This document shows positions 25,145-38,000 of a stretch of 64,000 bases of DNA, one piece after another. The notes under the pieces were generated by a model. That model worked only from the letters and a program-made list of their open reading frames with translations. It ran no database searches and was not told the DNA's origin. Origin of the DNA: Chrysoperla carnea. Taxonomy: Eukaryota > Arthropoda > Insecta > Neuroptera > Chrysopidae. Location: positions 113,392,368-113,456,367 of the forward strand of contig NC_058337.1 in the NCBI RefSeq assembly GCF_905475395.1, written 5' to 3'. Every line of letters begins with the position of its first letter. Positions within the stretch are counted from its first letter, which is position 1. Both the position numbers and the translations under genes were made by a program.

Positions 25145-28100
25145 ATGGAATCTCGTTTTAATTTAAATATTTTACGACGGTTTGATGCGTATCCAAAACC
25201 ACCGGAAGAAATTCGTTCTGTAAAAACTTACGAAGGAGCGACAGGTTAGTAGTTTGTTTTCATTAAATTTTTCATTTAAAGGCAAAACTATCAATGAAAA
25301 TGTTTGATTTCAGTTACAATCATCAGTACAATTGTGATAATTATACTAGTGGGATCGGAAGTTGTTGATTTTTTAACACCAAAATTAAAAAATGATTTAT
25401 TTGTAGACACATCGAGGAATCCTAATTTAAAAATCGATTTAGATATTACCATTCCAACAATTTCATGTGACTGTAAGTTTATAATATTTTTTGAGTACCG
25501 TAAAACCACAAACTGAGATAATTTAATGCATAATAAATAACTGACTGAACTTGAGATATGCTCGAGTACAACATAGAAACACGATTATGTAGAATAGTTC
25601 ATTATTTTATGAAAGTCTTAAAATTATGGTTTTTAAAATGCCCTTTTGAATACAAAAAGTAGAGATAATTATTATTGCGGAATTTTATTCGCTCATAAGT
25701 ATAGCATAGGGATAAGTGTTGCATAGCGCAGGGTGCTAAAATCGCTTGGATATGGCAATGTACTTGACATTCAAATGCTGAAAAATAAATTAGTATCCTA
25801 TTTTGTATCAATGTCCTTTCTATTTTCTTACAAAAACATTGACGATATCGCGATGCAAAAGTGTTAATTTCAGATATATTTGACTCAGATCCTAAAAAAA
25901 GAGAAAATATGTGTCTTGTATATGTGTATATTCCTCGAGCTGTATATGCAATATGTTTAACATATACGTAAACATTCATTAATTAACTCGTTTCGTGTCT
26001 ATAGAGATGTGGCTTTTATTTTTATATAATTGTTTAAGCATAAGACAATATTATTTGCCTAAAATGAGTTACCGCGAAAGGGGTAGATATTAGTAAATAA
26101 GAAATAAAACGTAAGAAATAACTTAAAAATGATTTAATCTTTATTCTGATTTAAATTCATAACACTTTGCTCTTTCGTAGCATTTGAAACAGTTAATTCC
26201 CGTTCCGGGTGTCTCAATGTAAAAACAACCGGAATCTTTCCTAATGCTGGATTACCATCTTTTTCCATTAAACGAATCCATGATAACAGTGAATCTTGAG
26301 ATGATGTTCCCGTGGCACAGATTGCCAAATAAATTCCGTCGTCTTGTTCATGAATCGATGGAATTACGCTCACTTTTTTTGGTTTCTCATAAATTGGTAT
26401 TCTTAAATTACTAACATCATCTACATTTTCCTCTTCCTGTGGTAGTATCTTTTTCGGTTCTGCACGTAACACAAAATAATTAACAGACGCATTACGTAAC
26501 CATAAATTAAACGGTCCTTCCACATAAATAGACTCAGTAATTTTACATTCTTTGATCAATTCTTTTTGCTTCGGACTTTGTGCACTAAGTATCCAGGTTT
26601 TATCAATAGAATCCTCTACATCTGCTGAATTATATTCAATAATTTGTGTCTGTAAATCGACACTCGTCATTCTAGTTAGCGCAATTCGTGCTAATTCTAA
26701 TGTATCGTTTGGAACAGGATTCGGAATTGGCCATGGGGATAAGTTCTTAAATTTGGGCATCCAATACATCATACGCCAATATTTTCGTAAAGGATATCCA
26801 CGATGTCCGAATATATTTAGTAAAATCGCTTCAAGTTCCACATCTGGAATAACTCCATTATTTTCCATCTGTTCTAATAGATCAATAGCAATTTGCTGTT
26901 GTTTGGGGTAATGCATGAATTCAGCTTGAAATATATTTTGTGGGATAAATTTTCCTTTCGGTAGGACACTTATCAACTTTTTATACGCTTCTAAATCTTT
27001 ATGTACACCAAAATCTTGCATGTGCTTTAAAGCTGTTGCAATAAATTCAACATGACCTCGTCGTAATTTATCTTTTCCTTCGAATATACGAATTAAATCT
27101 AAGTATGTTTCTTTACTTTTATCTTTTGCATCTGCAAAACTATCGCGTAACGCTAGAGATTTTTTCTCATTTTTGAACACTATTGAATTAAGTGTTATAG
27201 TCCTTTGTGATTGTTTCAGGGCACATATTTTCGTTAAATATTTACAGTTTGAATATAATTTTATAACAAACATTATTTTATTTTTAAATTGAATTTTAAA
27301 AACATTATTTTATTATGTTACATAACCTCACATACTTTTCAACGTTATTTAATTAAGTCTATAATAAATTTATATAATCTAATTATTTTTATTAAAACTT
27401 ATATTTTTTATTCATTTTTAATTGACAAGTTCGATAAAATCGTTTCATTTACATTTTCTTTTAAAATTTATTTTACTTTTAAAATTCATTGAGTTATATA
27501 AAAACTTTTCTAGAAGACAATATTATAATATTCATAGAGTAGTAATAGTTATCCACTTTTACTAGAGTGTTATCTGCATTGTTATACAAAAATTTTGTTA
27601 ATCCTGTTGTGTTTCGCTTTGTTTAGCTCTCGAATAATACAGTGGGTCATTTTAACCCATATAGAGACTTTTACTATGCATCAGTTATTAAATTCTAACT
27701 ATTATATGTCTATATAGTGTTTAATCTAAATTTACATCTCGGACTCAAATTAATCCACATTATTTTTCTTTATAAAAAAAACAGATCTTTCGGTTGGATT
27801 GAGAAAATTCAATGAACTAACAGAAATTGATTTATTAGATTTATTTTTTGGTTTCGGATTTCACTCTAGTGCGATGAGAAAAAGGATTACGTGCTTATGC
27901 TTATAAATAAATAACAGTCAATGATTTTTTAATTTGGATTTGTTTTTAGTTCTAGCTTTAGATGCCATGGATTCATCAGGAGAACAGCATTTAAGGATAG
28001 ACCATAACATTTATAAACGAAGATTAGATCTGAAAGGGCAACCAATTGAAGACGAGCCAAAAAAAGAAGGTGAAATTAAAATATTTTATGCTTTCCGTTT

Positions 28101-31100
28101 TCATAATACTAAACAAAGATTTTTTTGTTACAGATATAACAAAATCTGCTTTAAAGAAAAAGGTAAAATTAAAAATTTTAAATTTAAAGATTTTTTTTTT
28201 TAATTAAAATTTTGTTTTTAGGAAAATAGTACGGCCGTAGGAAAAGTAGAATGTGGTAGTTGTTATGGAGCAGCATTAAACGATTCACAGTAATTAAAAT
28301 TATTTTTTCCTTTATATTCGATGTTTTTTTCTATATTAAGTATATTCAAAATTTTTGAATATACTTAACTGGAAATCGAAATAACTTAAATATGGAGTAA
28401 AACGTCAAGTTTTCTGTCAATTTCTTACAAAATTTTACTTAGTAAAAATGAGAACTTAATGACGATCCAATATTCTGAAAAAAAATTTAAGATGGCAGCA
28501 ATTTCTTCCATAAATGTGTTATATTTTTGTCGAAATGCTTTTTAGATGAAAATCTACAGAAAAGACATCGCATGTAAAGAATTTAATAAATTATTGTATA
28601 AATTAATATAAAAAAATTTGTAGATGCTGTAACACTTGCGATGACGTAAAAGCCGCTTATCAAGCTCGTAAATGGTCAATGCCAGATTTGGATAATATCG
28701 AACAATGTAAAAATGAACATTATTCGGAAAAATTAAAAAGTGCATTTAACGAAGGATGTAATATACATGGTTCATTAGAGGTAAATCGCGTTGGCGGAAG
28801 TTTTCATATTGCACCAGGACAAAGTTTTTCTATAAGTCATGTACATGTCCATGATGTTCAACCATTTTCATCCACTGCTTTTAATACTACACATTATATA
28901 AATCAATTATCGTTTGGACCTAGGATTAATAATTCGTTAACGAATCCTTTAGACGATCATAGAGCGATTGCCGAAGAAGGTAAGTAATTTTTACACATTA
29001 AGCATAAGTATTACAAATCAACAACGTATGTGTTTTGACTATGCCGTTATAGACTACATCAAGCGTTCTTATCCCTCTTAAAAACATTTCTAGCCTAATC
29101 CGAGAATTTTTGTTCATGTTTATTTCTAAATATAACGATTTAATTTTTTTTCTTAAATCTGAGCGCCATTTTTGTCAATACAGAACTGAAAGTGCTTGAT
29201 AAATCTTTTATAGGATAATTATTTCACTTAAATTTAAAATTGATTCGAAAAAGCGTCGAGAGTTTGATGTATATATCGCAGCCAGCTAACTTAATTAGCC
29301 TTCCAATTAACATCCTACCCTTTTTACTAAACGGCGCCGTTCAGCGGCCTGAATATATTCAGATATTCAATCACACACCTATGAAAATGATTTGATCGAT
29401 AACATTTTACTGCTCGCCGAGCCTGGTCATTGAAATTTACTTTACTTTCTACCACCTGGTCAAAGTTGTATCCAAATCTCATACATAGATCAATTTCTCG
29501 AATCGATTCCGAGCAATATTTTAGATACTTATTTTTGTTATCACACTTAAGTTCTTTTAATTTACAAAATGTTAACTTTATAAACCCAAGTATTGATAAG
29601 GGTTAAATATGGGGAAACTATCATAAATCAGATATAAATTTTGCCATACAACTTCTATTGGCTAGGCTGAGTATATTTATTAAACCTTTAAAATAATAAG
29701 AAACAAGATTTTTTTAAATAAATTCAATTTTTATTTTAAATTAAATTTTAATAATGCCTAAATTACAAAAAATTATAAATATATTTCTAACCTACGTCTA
29801 TGTAAAAAATTGTATAACAGTAGGTAGTTACCATTTTTTTTCAAAATTTAATTTGAAAAAATTTACATTGTAAATACAATTGTTTAAATTTTAATTCACA
29901 AATAAGGTAATACGTGAATATATTTCGGATATATTAGTGAATTTATCTCAAAATTTCCTTATAAAAAGATAATTTGCGGTTACTTTTAAAGTTGAGTGCG
30001 CAATTAACTTACAAATAATTTTTTACAAGGTTTCGTAAAGGGAGTAACAAAAAGAGTGTTTAGATAGTAAGAAAAAAAACATTTGTAACAACAATTGCAT
30101 GATGCTAACATCGCAGTCCAGTTCCGATGGCCATAAATGTCCCGAATGATCCACCACCTTGCAACATGACCTTACCAACTGTGTTCACTAAATCTCGGCC
30201 ACGTAATCCACTCCTATTGACAAAGAAAAGTTCGTTAAAAGTATTAATTATAAGCAATTAACTTAAATCTGCTTCTGTACTAGTCACACTTTGATCATGA
30301 GTGAATATCTAACTCAGTTTTTGTCCGGTACAAATTGATCCGTGTATTAGCTTTTACGTTGTCTTTATTATTTTGTCTATTTCGTTTCTTTGTCATTTTC
30401 GCTGAGTGTTTAACTTAACTAGCTAAGAACTTTGTTCTTTCGAGGACAAAGTACTATTCCATAACACACTGAATTGTCTCAATTTTTATAGTCATACTCC
30501 CAATTAACCAGGTAGTTGGGTTATGAGTTACGGAATTAATTTAATTTTAGACATCTTTTTTAATCTCGGCATGTATAAGTATTTCATTTGTATACAATAG
30601 ATAAAAATGTGTGAAAGAATTATGCCTATATGCCAATTAATACACGTTAAATGAAAATCAACCTACCTCAATGCTGAGAAACCACCAAAAAGCGCCCCAC
30701 TTGCTAATCCGACACAAAATCCAAGCATAAATCCCATTTTCATTTTATCGAAACATGTTGGACCATGATGTTGTTGGTACACGCTACTTGGGACCGGCAT
30801 TTTCTTATCAAATTTTTAACCTTCAATTGAAAATTCTAATTTTATAACCTTAATTTCAAGTACTCTTTTTTAAATCAATTAATTTTTCTTTCGTAAAAAT
30901 TACTGTTATTACTTGCTTAAATTTTTAAACTTACCGTAAAATAAATACCAAAAGAATAAAATATTTCTGATGTAATTTAAAAAATTTTCATCCAACTTTC
31001 AATGAAATACTACTTTGATCTATAATTGAAGTGACGTTCAAGTTTCTGACACCATATTGAATATTTGAAAGTTCATTTATTGAATACCCATGTAATAAAA

Positions 31101-31985
31101 TATATACGAAATTTTGTTTCTATGGTTTAGACTCCTACTTGAAACAAATTAATTTAGATTATTTTTCGAAGAAATATTCTAAAATTTTGTTATGAATAAA
31201 GTATTACGTCATTGAGAACAAAATATTTGAGTTTTCAGGCATTAACATGTATCGGCTCAATGGTCTAGGGGTATGATTCTCGCTTTGGGTGCGAGAGGTC
31301 CCGGGTTCAAATCCCGGTTGAGCCCAATTTTTTAAAATTTTATTTTTTCGATTCTATCATTATTGTAAATACCACATGTCACGTGAAAAATGTACCGAGC
31401 ATTAAAAAAACTCAAAAAATAAGTATTATATGAATTTAAAAATTTTAGTACAATCAGGTATAAACAATTATCGCTTTGCGATTAATGAGACCAGAACAAT
31501 TTATGAAATCTCCACGATGCAGACGTTAAATAAAACCTTCCGACAATTTCAAAATCATAAGATAACGTCTCTTATTTTATTTCAGGAGCTACAATGTTTC
31601 AATATTACATAAAAATTATTCCTGTAACATACGTAGGTAAAGATCGAACAACATTTTATTCAAATCATTTTTCTGTAACTAAGCATCAAAAACCTGTACA
31701 TTTATTAAGTGGAGAATCCGGAATGCCTGGAATATTTTTTTCTTATGAACTATCACCATTTATGGTGAAATATACAGAGACAATCAGGTATAAAAAACGT
31801 TTCCGTCAACAACCTGAATGCATTATTTATGCCCTTTTTTTTTTATTTTTAGGCCCGTGGGACACTTTGTAACTACAATATGTGCGATTATTGGTGGTGT
31901 TATAACAATAGCTGGTATTGTTGTACGAGTTTTGAATATTTCACGAGAGTCATTACAAAAAATTGAATTGGGTAAAGTTAGTTAA
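25145..31985 (+). CDS. ERGIC3: ERGIC3/Erv46-type ER-Golgi cargo receptor, 8 exons
   Basis: Predicted 388-residue membrane protein of the ER-Golgi intermediate compartment. In other eukaryotes it acts with its ERGIC2/Erv41 partner in early secretory traffic and retrieval. Exons: 25145-25244, 25314-25472, 27950-28069, 28134-28162, 28222-28289, 28624-28979, 31586-31787, 31853-31985; all splice in phase with GT-AG sites. The N-terminus has the family start '[14 protein letters not shown]'. A transmembrane helix lies at about 34-52, then a luminal domain with Cys pairs (ECGSCYG from 146, CCNTC at 160-164) and the motif SHVHVHD. A second helix is near 349-369, with a short tail KIELGKVS. Exon 4 is only 29 nt. 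Length is close to the human protein (383). Its introns contain ECSIT, ROMO1 and a tRNA gene. Confidence 0.95.
26134..27273 (-). CDS. ECSIT: ECSIT, complex I assembly / Toll-pathway adaptor, intronless
   Basis: Single-exon 379-residue protein nested in ERGIC3 intron 2 on the opposite strand. In animals ECSIT is a mitochondrial protein needed for assembly of respiratory complex I, and a cytosolic form links TRAF6 to MAP kinase in Toll/BMP signalling. The N-terminal 25-40 residues are basic and hydroxyl-rich, as in a mitochondrial presequence. The body has the family signatures '[18 protein letters not shown]', '[20 protein letters not shown]' and '[20 protein letters not shown]', and the later '[20 protein letters not shown]'. 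The C-terminal domain (about 270-355) is followed by a polar tail. It is somewhat shorter than the human protein (about 430). The lack of introns inside an intron may reflect an old retrocopy or simple intron loss. Confidence 0.94.
   Translation of the reverse strand: MFVIKLYSNCKYLTKICALKQSQRTITLNSIVFKNEKKSLALRDSFADAKDKSKETYLDLIRIFEGKDKLRRGHVEFIATALKHMQDFGVHKDLEAYKKLISVLPKGKFIPQNIFQAEFMHYPKQQQIAIDLLEQMENNGVIPDVELEAILLNIFGHRGYPLRKYWRMMYWMPKFKNLSPWPIPNPVPNDTLELARIALTRMTSVDLQTQIIEYNSADVEDSIDKTWILSAQSPKQKELIKECKITESIYVEGPFNLWLRNASVNYFVLRAEPKKILPQEEENVDDVSNLRIPIYEKPKKVSVIPSIHEQDDGIYLAICATGTSSQDSLLSWIRLMEKDGNPALGKIPVVFTLRHPERELTVSNATKEQSVMNLNQNKD
28336..28368. repeat. short perfect palindrome in ERGIC3 intron 5
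   Basis: Two 15-bp arms, 'ttaagtatattcaaa' (28,336-28,350) and its complement (28,354-28,368), are separated by 3 bases. It could form a stable hairpin. Function unknown; it may be a transposon footprint. Confidence 0.6.
30105..30800 (-). CDS. ROMO1: ROMO1, inner mitochondrial membrane protein, 2 exons
   Basis: Predicted 80-residue protein nested in ERGIC3 intron 6 on the opposite strand. Exon 1 is 30800-30667 (ATG in 'atgccggtcccaagtagc'), exon 2 is 30213-30105; donor gtaggt, acceptor tcaatag. In animals ROMO1 is a small hairpin protein of the inner mitochondrial membrane that influences reactive oxygen production, cristae shape and TIM23-dependent import. The sequence starts [20 protein letters not shown]. 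It then has '[20 protein letters not shown]', a glycine-rich transmembrane helix with GxxxG spacing, and ends '[17 protein letters not shown]'. The length matches the family (human 79). Each exon alone is too short for ordinary ORF finding; the join keeps frame. Confidence 0.95.
31254..31325 (+). tRNA. tRNA-Pro (anticodon TGG)
   Basis: A complete 72-nt cloverleaf. The acceptor stem GGCTCAA pairs with TTGAGCC at the 3' end, with discriminator C. The anticodon stem CTCGC/GCGAG encloses the loop TTTGGGT, giving anticodon TGG. The T arm is CCGGG/CCCGG around TTCAAAT. The A box (TGGTCTAGGGGTATG) and B box (GGTTCAAATCC) are intact, and 'ttttttaaaattttatttttt' follows as a T-rich terminator. No intron. 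It lies in ERGIC3 intron 6, between ROMO1 and ERGIC3 exon 7, on the ERGIC3 strand. Confidence 0.97.
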
Positions 31986-32450
31986 TAATGAATGTTCCAT
32001 TTTCAAATTGTATATTTTATTTATTTGAATGTTTTTTATTTTAAACTATTAGAGCAATTAATATACACGTTTTTACAAGTTACAAAATTAGTTTTATTTC
32101 TTATAATAACCTCTCTCTTTCGGTCGTTAGTTTTTTTTTTAAGGCTCTACGGCCTTTGGCGCTATTTTGGTTAATAACGTATTCGCTTTCTTCTATTTGT
32201 TTTCCGATGGCAATATCGAACGAACACTAACGATATCATTTCAAATGTTTTTTGACAATAAATTATTATCAAATACTATAATAATATTATATTACATTAT
32301 TATCAAATATGATAATAATTGGAATAATATTTCGGGAGTGCTCGGTGTTGCAAGCTTCTAGAAGAAAACGAATTCGCTATAAAACTAGATGACAGAAACG
32401 TTATAAGTAAATATTTTGCAATTTTCTAAAAAAAAAAAATCGATATTTTC

Positions 32451-34059
32451 CTACAAAGTTTTCAAAAATGTATTATAAATATCAATTGTAGATTTTGCTA
32501 CGTTAACAGCAAAATCAACATCTCTCCCTTGAATAATTTCCTTAATTGATATATAATTCTCTTTTGTTGGATTATATTGTACTTTATTCAGTTTTTCCAA
32601 GAACTGATGGCGTTCTTTTAATCGGGCTTTTCGACAAAATAATGTTTCAGGAAATTTTAAAATTATCTTGTGTGGAATTTTCATTTCATTGTGAACATAA
32701 TAAAAAGTCTCAATCATTTGTTTTTGATCTAAAACAAAACTAAAATTAGTTAGAATTAAAGCCTATATTTAGACCAATAGCTAGAAATCTGAGAAATTTT
32801 CTCTGTTTACTAAACAAAAAGAAGTTTTTGAAACAGAAAAATGATAGAATTCACAAAGCCACCTTTTTCATTCAAAAACTCCAGAACTATGAAAGTCTAA
32901 CTTTTGTTATTATTGACTAAATGTATGGCACGCCATTTTACTATTTAATGTCCGAAAAAAAATGATCGTAATAATAATACATTATTATTATGTTATCATC
33001 ATAATACTAATCATTTTCATTATGTACATAATTTTAATTCAATCATTTTTATTATGTACATAATTTTAATTCAACCATTTTTATTATGTACATAATTTTA
33101 ATTCTCTATTTCCATTATGTACATAATTTTAATTCAATCATTTTTATTGTGTACATAATTTTAATTCTCTATTTTCATTATGTACATAATTTTAATTCAA
33201 TCATTTTTTTTTAATCTAATTCAAATAAAATTAACTGATTTATTATTATGTATCATCATAATAATTTTTAAAAGAAAAATTTTTTTAACTTACCGATCAT
33301 CCATAATTTGGGCCGTTTCAATAATAATTCTTTAACTTCATGTTTTTGAAATCCCATTTCCTCCTGAATGGCAAACGTATTTAGTTTAATCGTTTCCATT
33401 TTATAAGTAATTAATTTTGGCTGAATAATAGCTAATTTTCGTACTTCTCGTCCATTTAATGAAAATGTGTTTTGAAAATGACCCAAACGTCGATCGATTC
33501 GCTCCGTAGCAAACATTAACCAGTATGGATTATTATTTAAAATTTTTGCTATCATAACAGGTGAAAATTTTTTTAATTTTAAATATTCCAACCTTATTTG
33601 TAAATAATCTAAATCTTCTCCAAATATTCGAGGATTTTTTGTAATAAAATTTCCTAAATTACTCGCTTCAACGCCATGATCCGTTAAAAAGATTATATAC
33701 TTTTTTATATCACGTTCAAAATCTAATTTTAAAATAAATTCCGGCACTCCAACTTTCTTTTCTAATTTATGTAAATTTACACCTAATTTTATTAGCTGTT
33801 GCAATGTTTCGGATTTATCAGTGTACGCTGCAAAATTAAATGTAGGCCGAAGACTTGGTGCATATTCGGTTAAATCAATTTTACAAGGTTTTAACATTAA
33901 TGGATCGTCCAATTTTTTTTCCGTCTCAGGTAATGTAATTTCATTACTTGACCATTTTCTTATCAATATGTGGAATGAAATTTTATATTTTGATGAACTA
34001 ACACATAATAATTCTTTGATTTGTTGGGCATTGTTTAACAATTTTTTTGAAATATTCAT
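32451..34059 (-). CDS. MTERF3: MTERF3-type mitochondrial transcription/ribosome assembly factor, 2 exons
   Basis: Predicted 347-residue mitochondrial protein. Exon 1 is 34059-33294 and exon 2 is 32728-32451, joined in phase. MTERF3 represses initiation from mitochondrial promoters and supports mitoribosome assembly in flies and mammals. The N-terminal ~40 residues are basic and lack acidic clusters, fitting a mitochondrial targeting signal. Helical mTERF repeats follow: 'LIKLGVNLHKLEKKVG', 'FLTDHGVEASNLGNFITKNP', 'IAKILNNNPYWLMFATERID' and 'EEMGFQKHEVKELLLKRPKL'. The C-terminus 'MKIPHKIILKFPETLFCRKA' to 'TIDIYNTFLKTL' closely resembles vertebrate MTERF3, which is why I choose paralogue 3. The intron holds a minisatellite. 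The gene starts about 1 kb from divergent phosphatidylserine synthase. Confidence 0.92.
33009..33206. repeat. minisatellite of alternating ~31/32-bp units in the MTERF3 intron
   Basis: About six units of the form 'ttattatgtacataatttta' plus a variable part. Units ending 'attcaatcattt' alternate in part with units ending 'attctctattt', suggesting a ~63-bp dimer as the unit of expansion. It occupies about a third of the intron. Confidence 0.85.
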
Positions 34060-35060
34060 TTTTTCACAAAATTATGAAGTACAAAAATTAAAAAATCTGA
34101 AAAATATCAATGATTAAAAGTGAGTTTTTGATAGTCCAAAAATAGTTTTGGTATCCGTAAGTAACTTTCATGAAATAATTAGTGGGTCATGTTAAAGTTC
34201 TTAGAAATTAATACTTTTGCAACACCATTTATTTTGCCTGATGAGCTGTTTGTTTAACAAGTGTGCGACGATTTCGAAAATTGGACTGGTATTTTGGTAA
34301 CTTCAAATCCAGGACCAGGAAAGAAACTCAAAGTCAGTCCTAATAAAAAACTGTTCCTTAATTATTGGCAATATTTTTTCGTTTACTGGATAGATTTTAC
34401 AGAAATTGAATAAAAATTTCCACAGTCTAAATCGATTTGCATATTGCTTACGTATTCGGTTTTTTTTTTAAAAAAAGGTTTCCAACAAAATTTTTGTAGG
34501 AAATATTTTTGGCACCCGGTATTGCTTTTTTAAAGCTAATTAAAATAGTACGAATGCAACTTATTATTTGGAGTTTTTGAAGATAAAGCTTTAGGTACCT
34601 GTACAAGTTAAAGGGTAGGTTTATTTTTGCATTATAAACTCAAAAGCTTAAGCATTTCATTGTTTTCAATAAATTCAAATTTTGATCATTTAGTCATAAA
34701 ATACGCAGTTCTCAAAAGTGGCAATTTACTACAATTAAGGCAAATTTCAAATATAAAAGAGACAAGGAGTTTAACAGTTTGTTAGCTTGTTAGCTCTACG
34801 AGTTAACTCTCATGACAAAACGCTAGTGTCCCATAAAAAGTTTCACTTCTTTTATAATTCACAGACAAAGCAGTGTGTATTTGGTATAAAAATTCAAATT
34901 GAGCGGTATAAACAACTAGCGCCAATTAGACTTTGATTTCTTCCACATAAACTACAATACTTCTCTGTCCGAGGTTTTATAATATATAACCTATATATAT
35001 TATATGTAAAATAAAAAATAAAATTTAATTATTAAATGATTTAATAAAAATTTAACTAAT
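34060..35060. other. divergent intergenic region between MTERF3 and phosphatidylserine synthase
   Basis: About 1 kb between two start codons facing away from each other. It should contain both promoters, but I see no clear motif and no further gene. Confidence 0.4.
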
Positions 35061-38000
35061 ATGAAAAAACGTAGTTCTGTACCAGATGTCGATCGGGATC
35101 CGGAAGACGAAAATTATAAATTTTTCGAAATTAATGAAAAACCTGTTAATGATATATCAATTGAATTCTTTTACAAACCTCACAGCATTACATTATTGGC
35201 ATTATCGATAGCTGCTGTTGTATACAAAGCTTTCGTTAGGTAAAATCACTCAATTTTAATACAATAACATAATTTTCATACTTTTACAAGAATAAATATG
35301 AATTTTATTTGTAGAGAGAGTATCTTCATACGCAGGCGCATCATGTCTATATATATATTTTTTGAATTTATGTTTTAGGGATGATAATGATTTAGAAGAT
35401 AATATATGGGCAGGAATATGTTGTGTTGTATTCTTTTTTATGATTATATCAATTTTAACATTCCCAAATGGACCGTTTACACGACCCCATCCAGTTGTTT
35501 GGCGTGTGGTGTTTGGTCTTAGTGTTTTATATGCACTGTTGTTATTGTTCCTATTGTTTCAAAAGTATAAAACAATTATGGCCATTATACATTGGCTGGA
35601 TCCAGGATTAAAAGAATTTCATATTGATATGGACAGGGTAATTATTTTGTTATTTGCAAGCTCTTGTTTCTAAATACATATAGGAACTGTTTTCACCCTT
35701 AATATCATTAAATAAAGGGGCACTTTTACATAGAGACCATTTCACCGTTTTGTTATTGCCATTTCAAATATAAAAACTTCGTTTTTTTTTCCTTATCACG
35801 AATCAAGTAGACTTTAATGTTTATTTGACTAGTATTAGCCACTAACTTGAATAGCGACTTAGACCAATTAAGGAGATGAGCTTACGGGCCAAGTAATTTC
35901 AAGTCATGACTCTTATACTGCCAAAGTTACGATTGCGTACATACGTTAAGATTACGGAATACTATGTCAGTTACTGCTATTAATCAAGGAAATAAATCCG
36001 AAAAAACCGTCTAACCCAGGATTCAAATCCTCGTAGGTTGATTTTTGTAGGAGCCATTGAAAAATGTTTGAATGTACTCAACAAAATCATTTTCATGCGA
36101 ACTTGTGCTTTTTCGATTTACACCCATAAAATGGGACAGAAGTACTCTACTTCCGGACATCGAATCCTAGTCAGTTGATTTTCGTAGGAACCATTGAAAA
36201 AATGTTTGTCTGAGTGTACTCAACAAAATCATATTCATGCGAACTTGTGCTTTTTCGATTTACGCCCATAAAATGGGACAGAAGTACCCTACTTCCGGAC
36301 ACCACATTCTCTTTATTTACGATTTAAAAAAAGTATTGGATTTTATATTTCGGGTGATTCTAAGTATTTTTCGGTACTTGACATTTTTTAACCAATCTAA
36401 ATGTTTTCGAGATATAAGAATTTGAAAAAGAAAGTGGATTTTCGCCGAAGGCTCGCTATTGATTAAAATTTTGATTATCTTGTGATTCCGGTCATAAATT
36501 TAATTTTAAAGCCATTATGTATTATATTTTGGACGATTCTAAGCATTTTTTGACTCTTGGCAATTTTCACCATACCTCACCGTTTTCGATGTATAAGCAT
36601 TTGAAAAAATATGAGTTTTAGCCGAAAATTCTTTATTAACGAAAATAAGGATTATTTTGTGGTTTTGGTCAAAAATTTGATGTAAAAACCGCATTATATT
36701 ATATTTTGGGAAATTCTAAACAGTTTTTGAAATTTTTTATCTAACCTCACCGTTTTCGATATGTAAGCGCTAACTACGAGAAAAAAACGCGTGTCTATTT
36801 GAGCTATACATAAAAATATACTCTTTTTTTTTATTATTTTATTATATTTTTTCAAACGCTTATAAATTTTATGACGCAGTAGGAAATATTCATGTATTTT
36901 TTTTATATTTTTAATTCATTGGTTACACCGTTATAACAAAGTAAAAAATATAAATACTGCTTAAAATTGCTGTATTTAAGTGTAAAAAAATATTTAAAAT
37001 ACATTATAATTTTAAGATATTTTAACGCAGTTTTTTGGCGCTCTCTGTTGATGACGTATAAGTACGTGATCTGTCCGTTGGTGACAGTTCAATGTATAAT
37101 TTACACTTACAAATGCCCTCACTGAATTTGTACTTTTATTAATTAATTTTAAGTAATTAAAAAGATATTAAATACTAAAATAATGGTTTAGTTGAAATGT
37201 ACAATCATTAAAGTTGCGGAAGAAAAATATTTGAACCAAATTCAAATTTCATGAATATTCCCTATTATAATGAATTTGCCTCAAAAATAATGAAGGTCTA
37301 ATTTTGATAGTTTTTGCGTTGTATCTTAATCGTAGGAATATGGTGTGAACTGTTCAGATATATCAGTAGAAAGAATTTACAGTTATTTGGATGTATTCGC
37401 ATTAGGACATTTTCTGGGTTGGATGTTTAAAGCAATCCTTATCCGACATTTAGGTATATTATGGGCGACAAGTGTTATGTGGGAATTTACTGAAATGGCA
37501 TTTGCCCATTTGTTACCAAATTTTGTTGAATGTTGGTGGGATGCATTAATTTTGGACGTAATTGTTTGTAATGGTTTGGGTATATGGGTTGGATTAAAAA
37601 TTTGTAAGATTTTGGAAATGCGAGAGTATAAATGGGTCAGTATACGGTACGTATAAAATAAATCTAATTTATTATTCGGTGTTTGATGGTTTTTACTGAT
37701 TAACACACTTCTATCAAATGTTCTCCACAAAATGTCTTTCTACAAAACATTCGTTTTGGCGAGGTACTAATCAAATATTCTGTGTTTAAATAATATAATT
37801 TAAGGGAGGAATTTGAAGCAAAAACGTTTTGCTTGACAAAGTTATTGCCAAGATCATTGCGTGCCATCATAAAATCATATTGTTTCAAAATATTTCTAAT
37901 CATGATTTTCTGGTCTCGAACAGGGATATTCATTCAACATCAGGCAAAATAAAACGTGCAATGTTACAATTTACACCAGTTAGTTGGACCCATGTTCGTT

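Noticed and set aside
25602-25979. 125-codon minus-strand open frame in ERGIC3 intron 2
   Set aside because: No recognisable domain, Tyr/Ile/Asn-rich composition and no splice or start context that stands out; probably chance.
33000-33210. CRISPR-like array
   Set aside because: The units are directly tandem without unique spacers, in an intron of a eukaryotic gene; it is a minisatellite.
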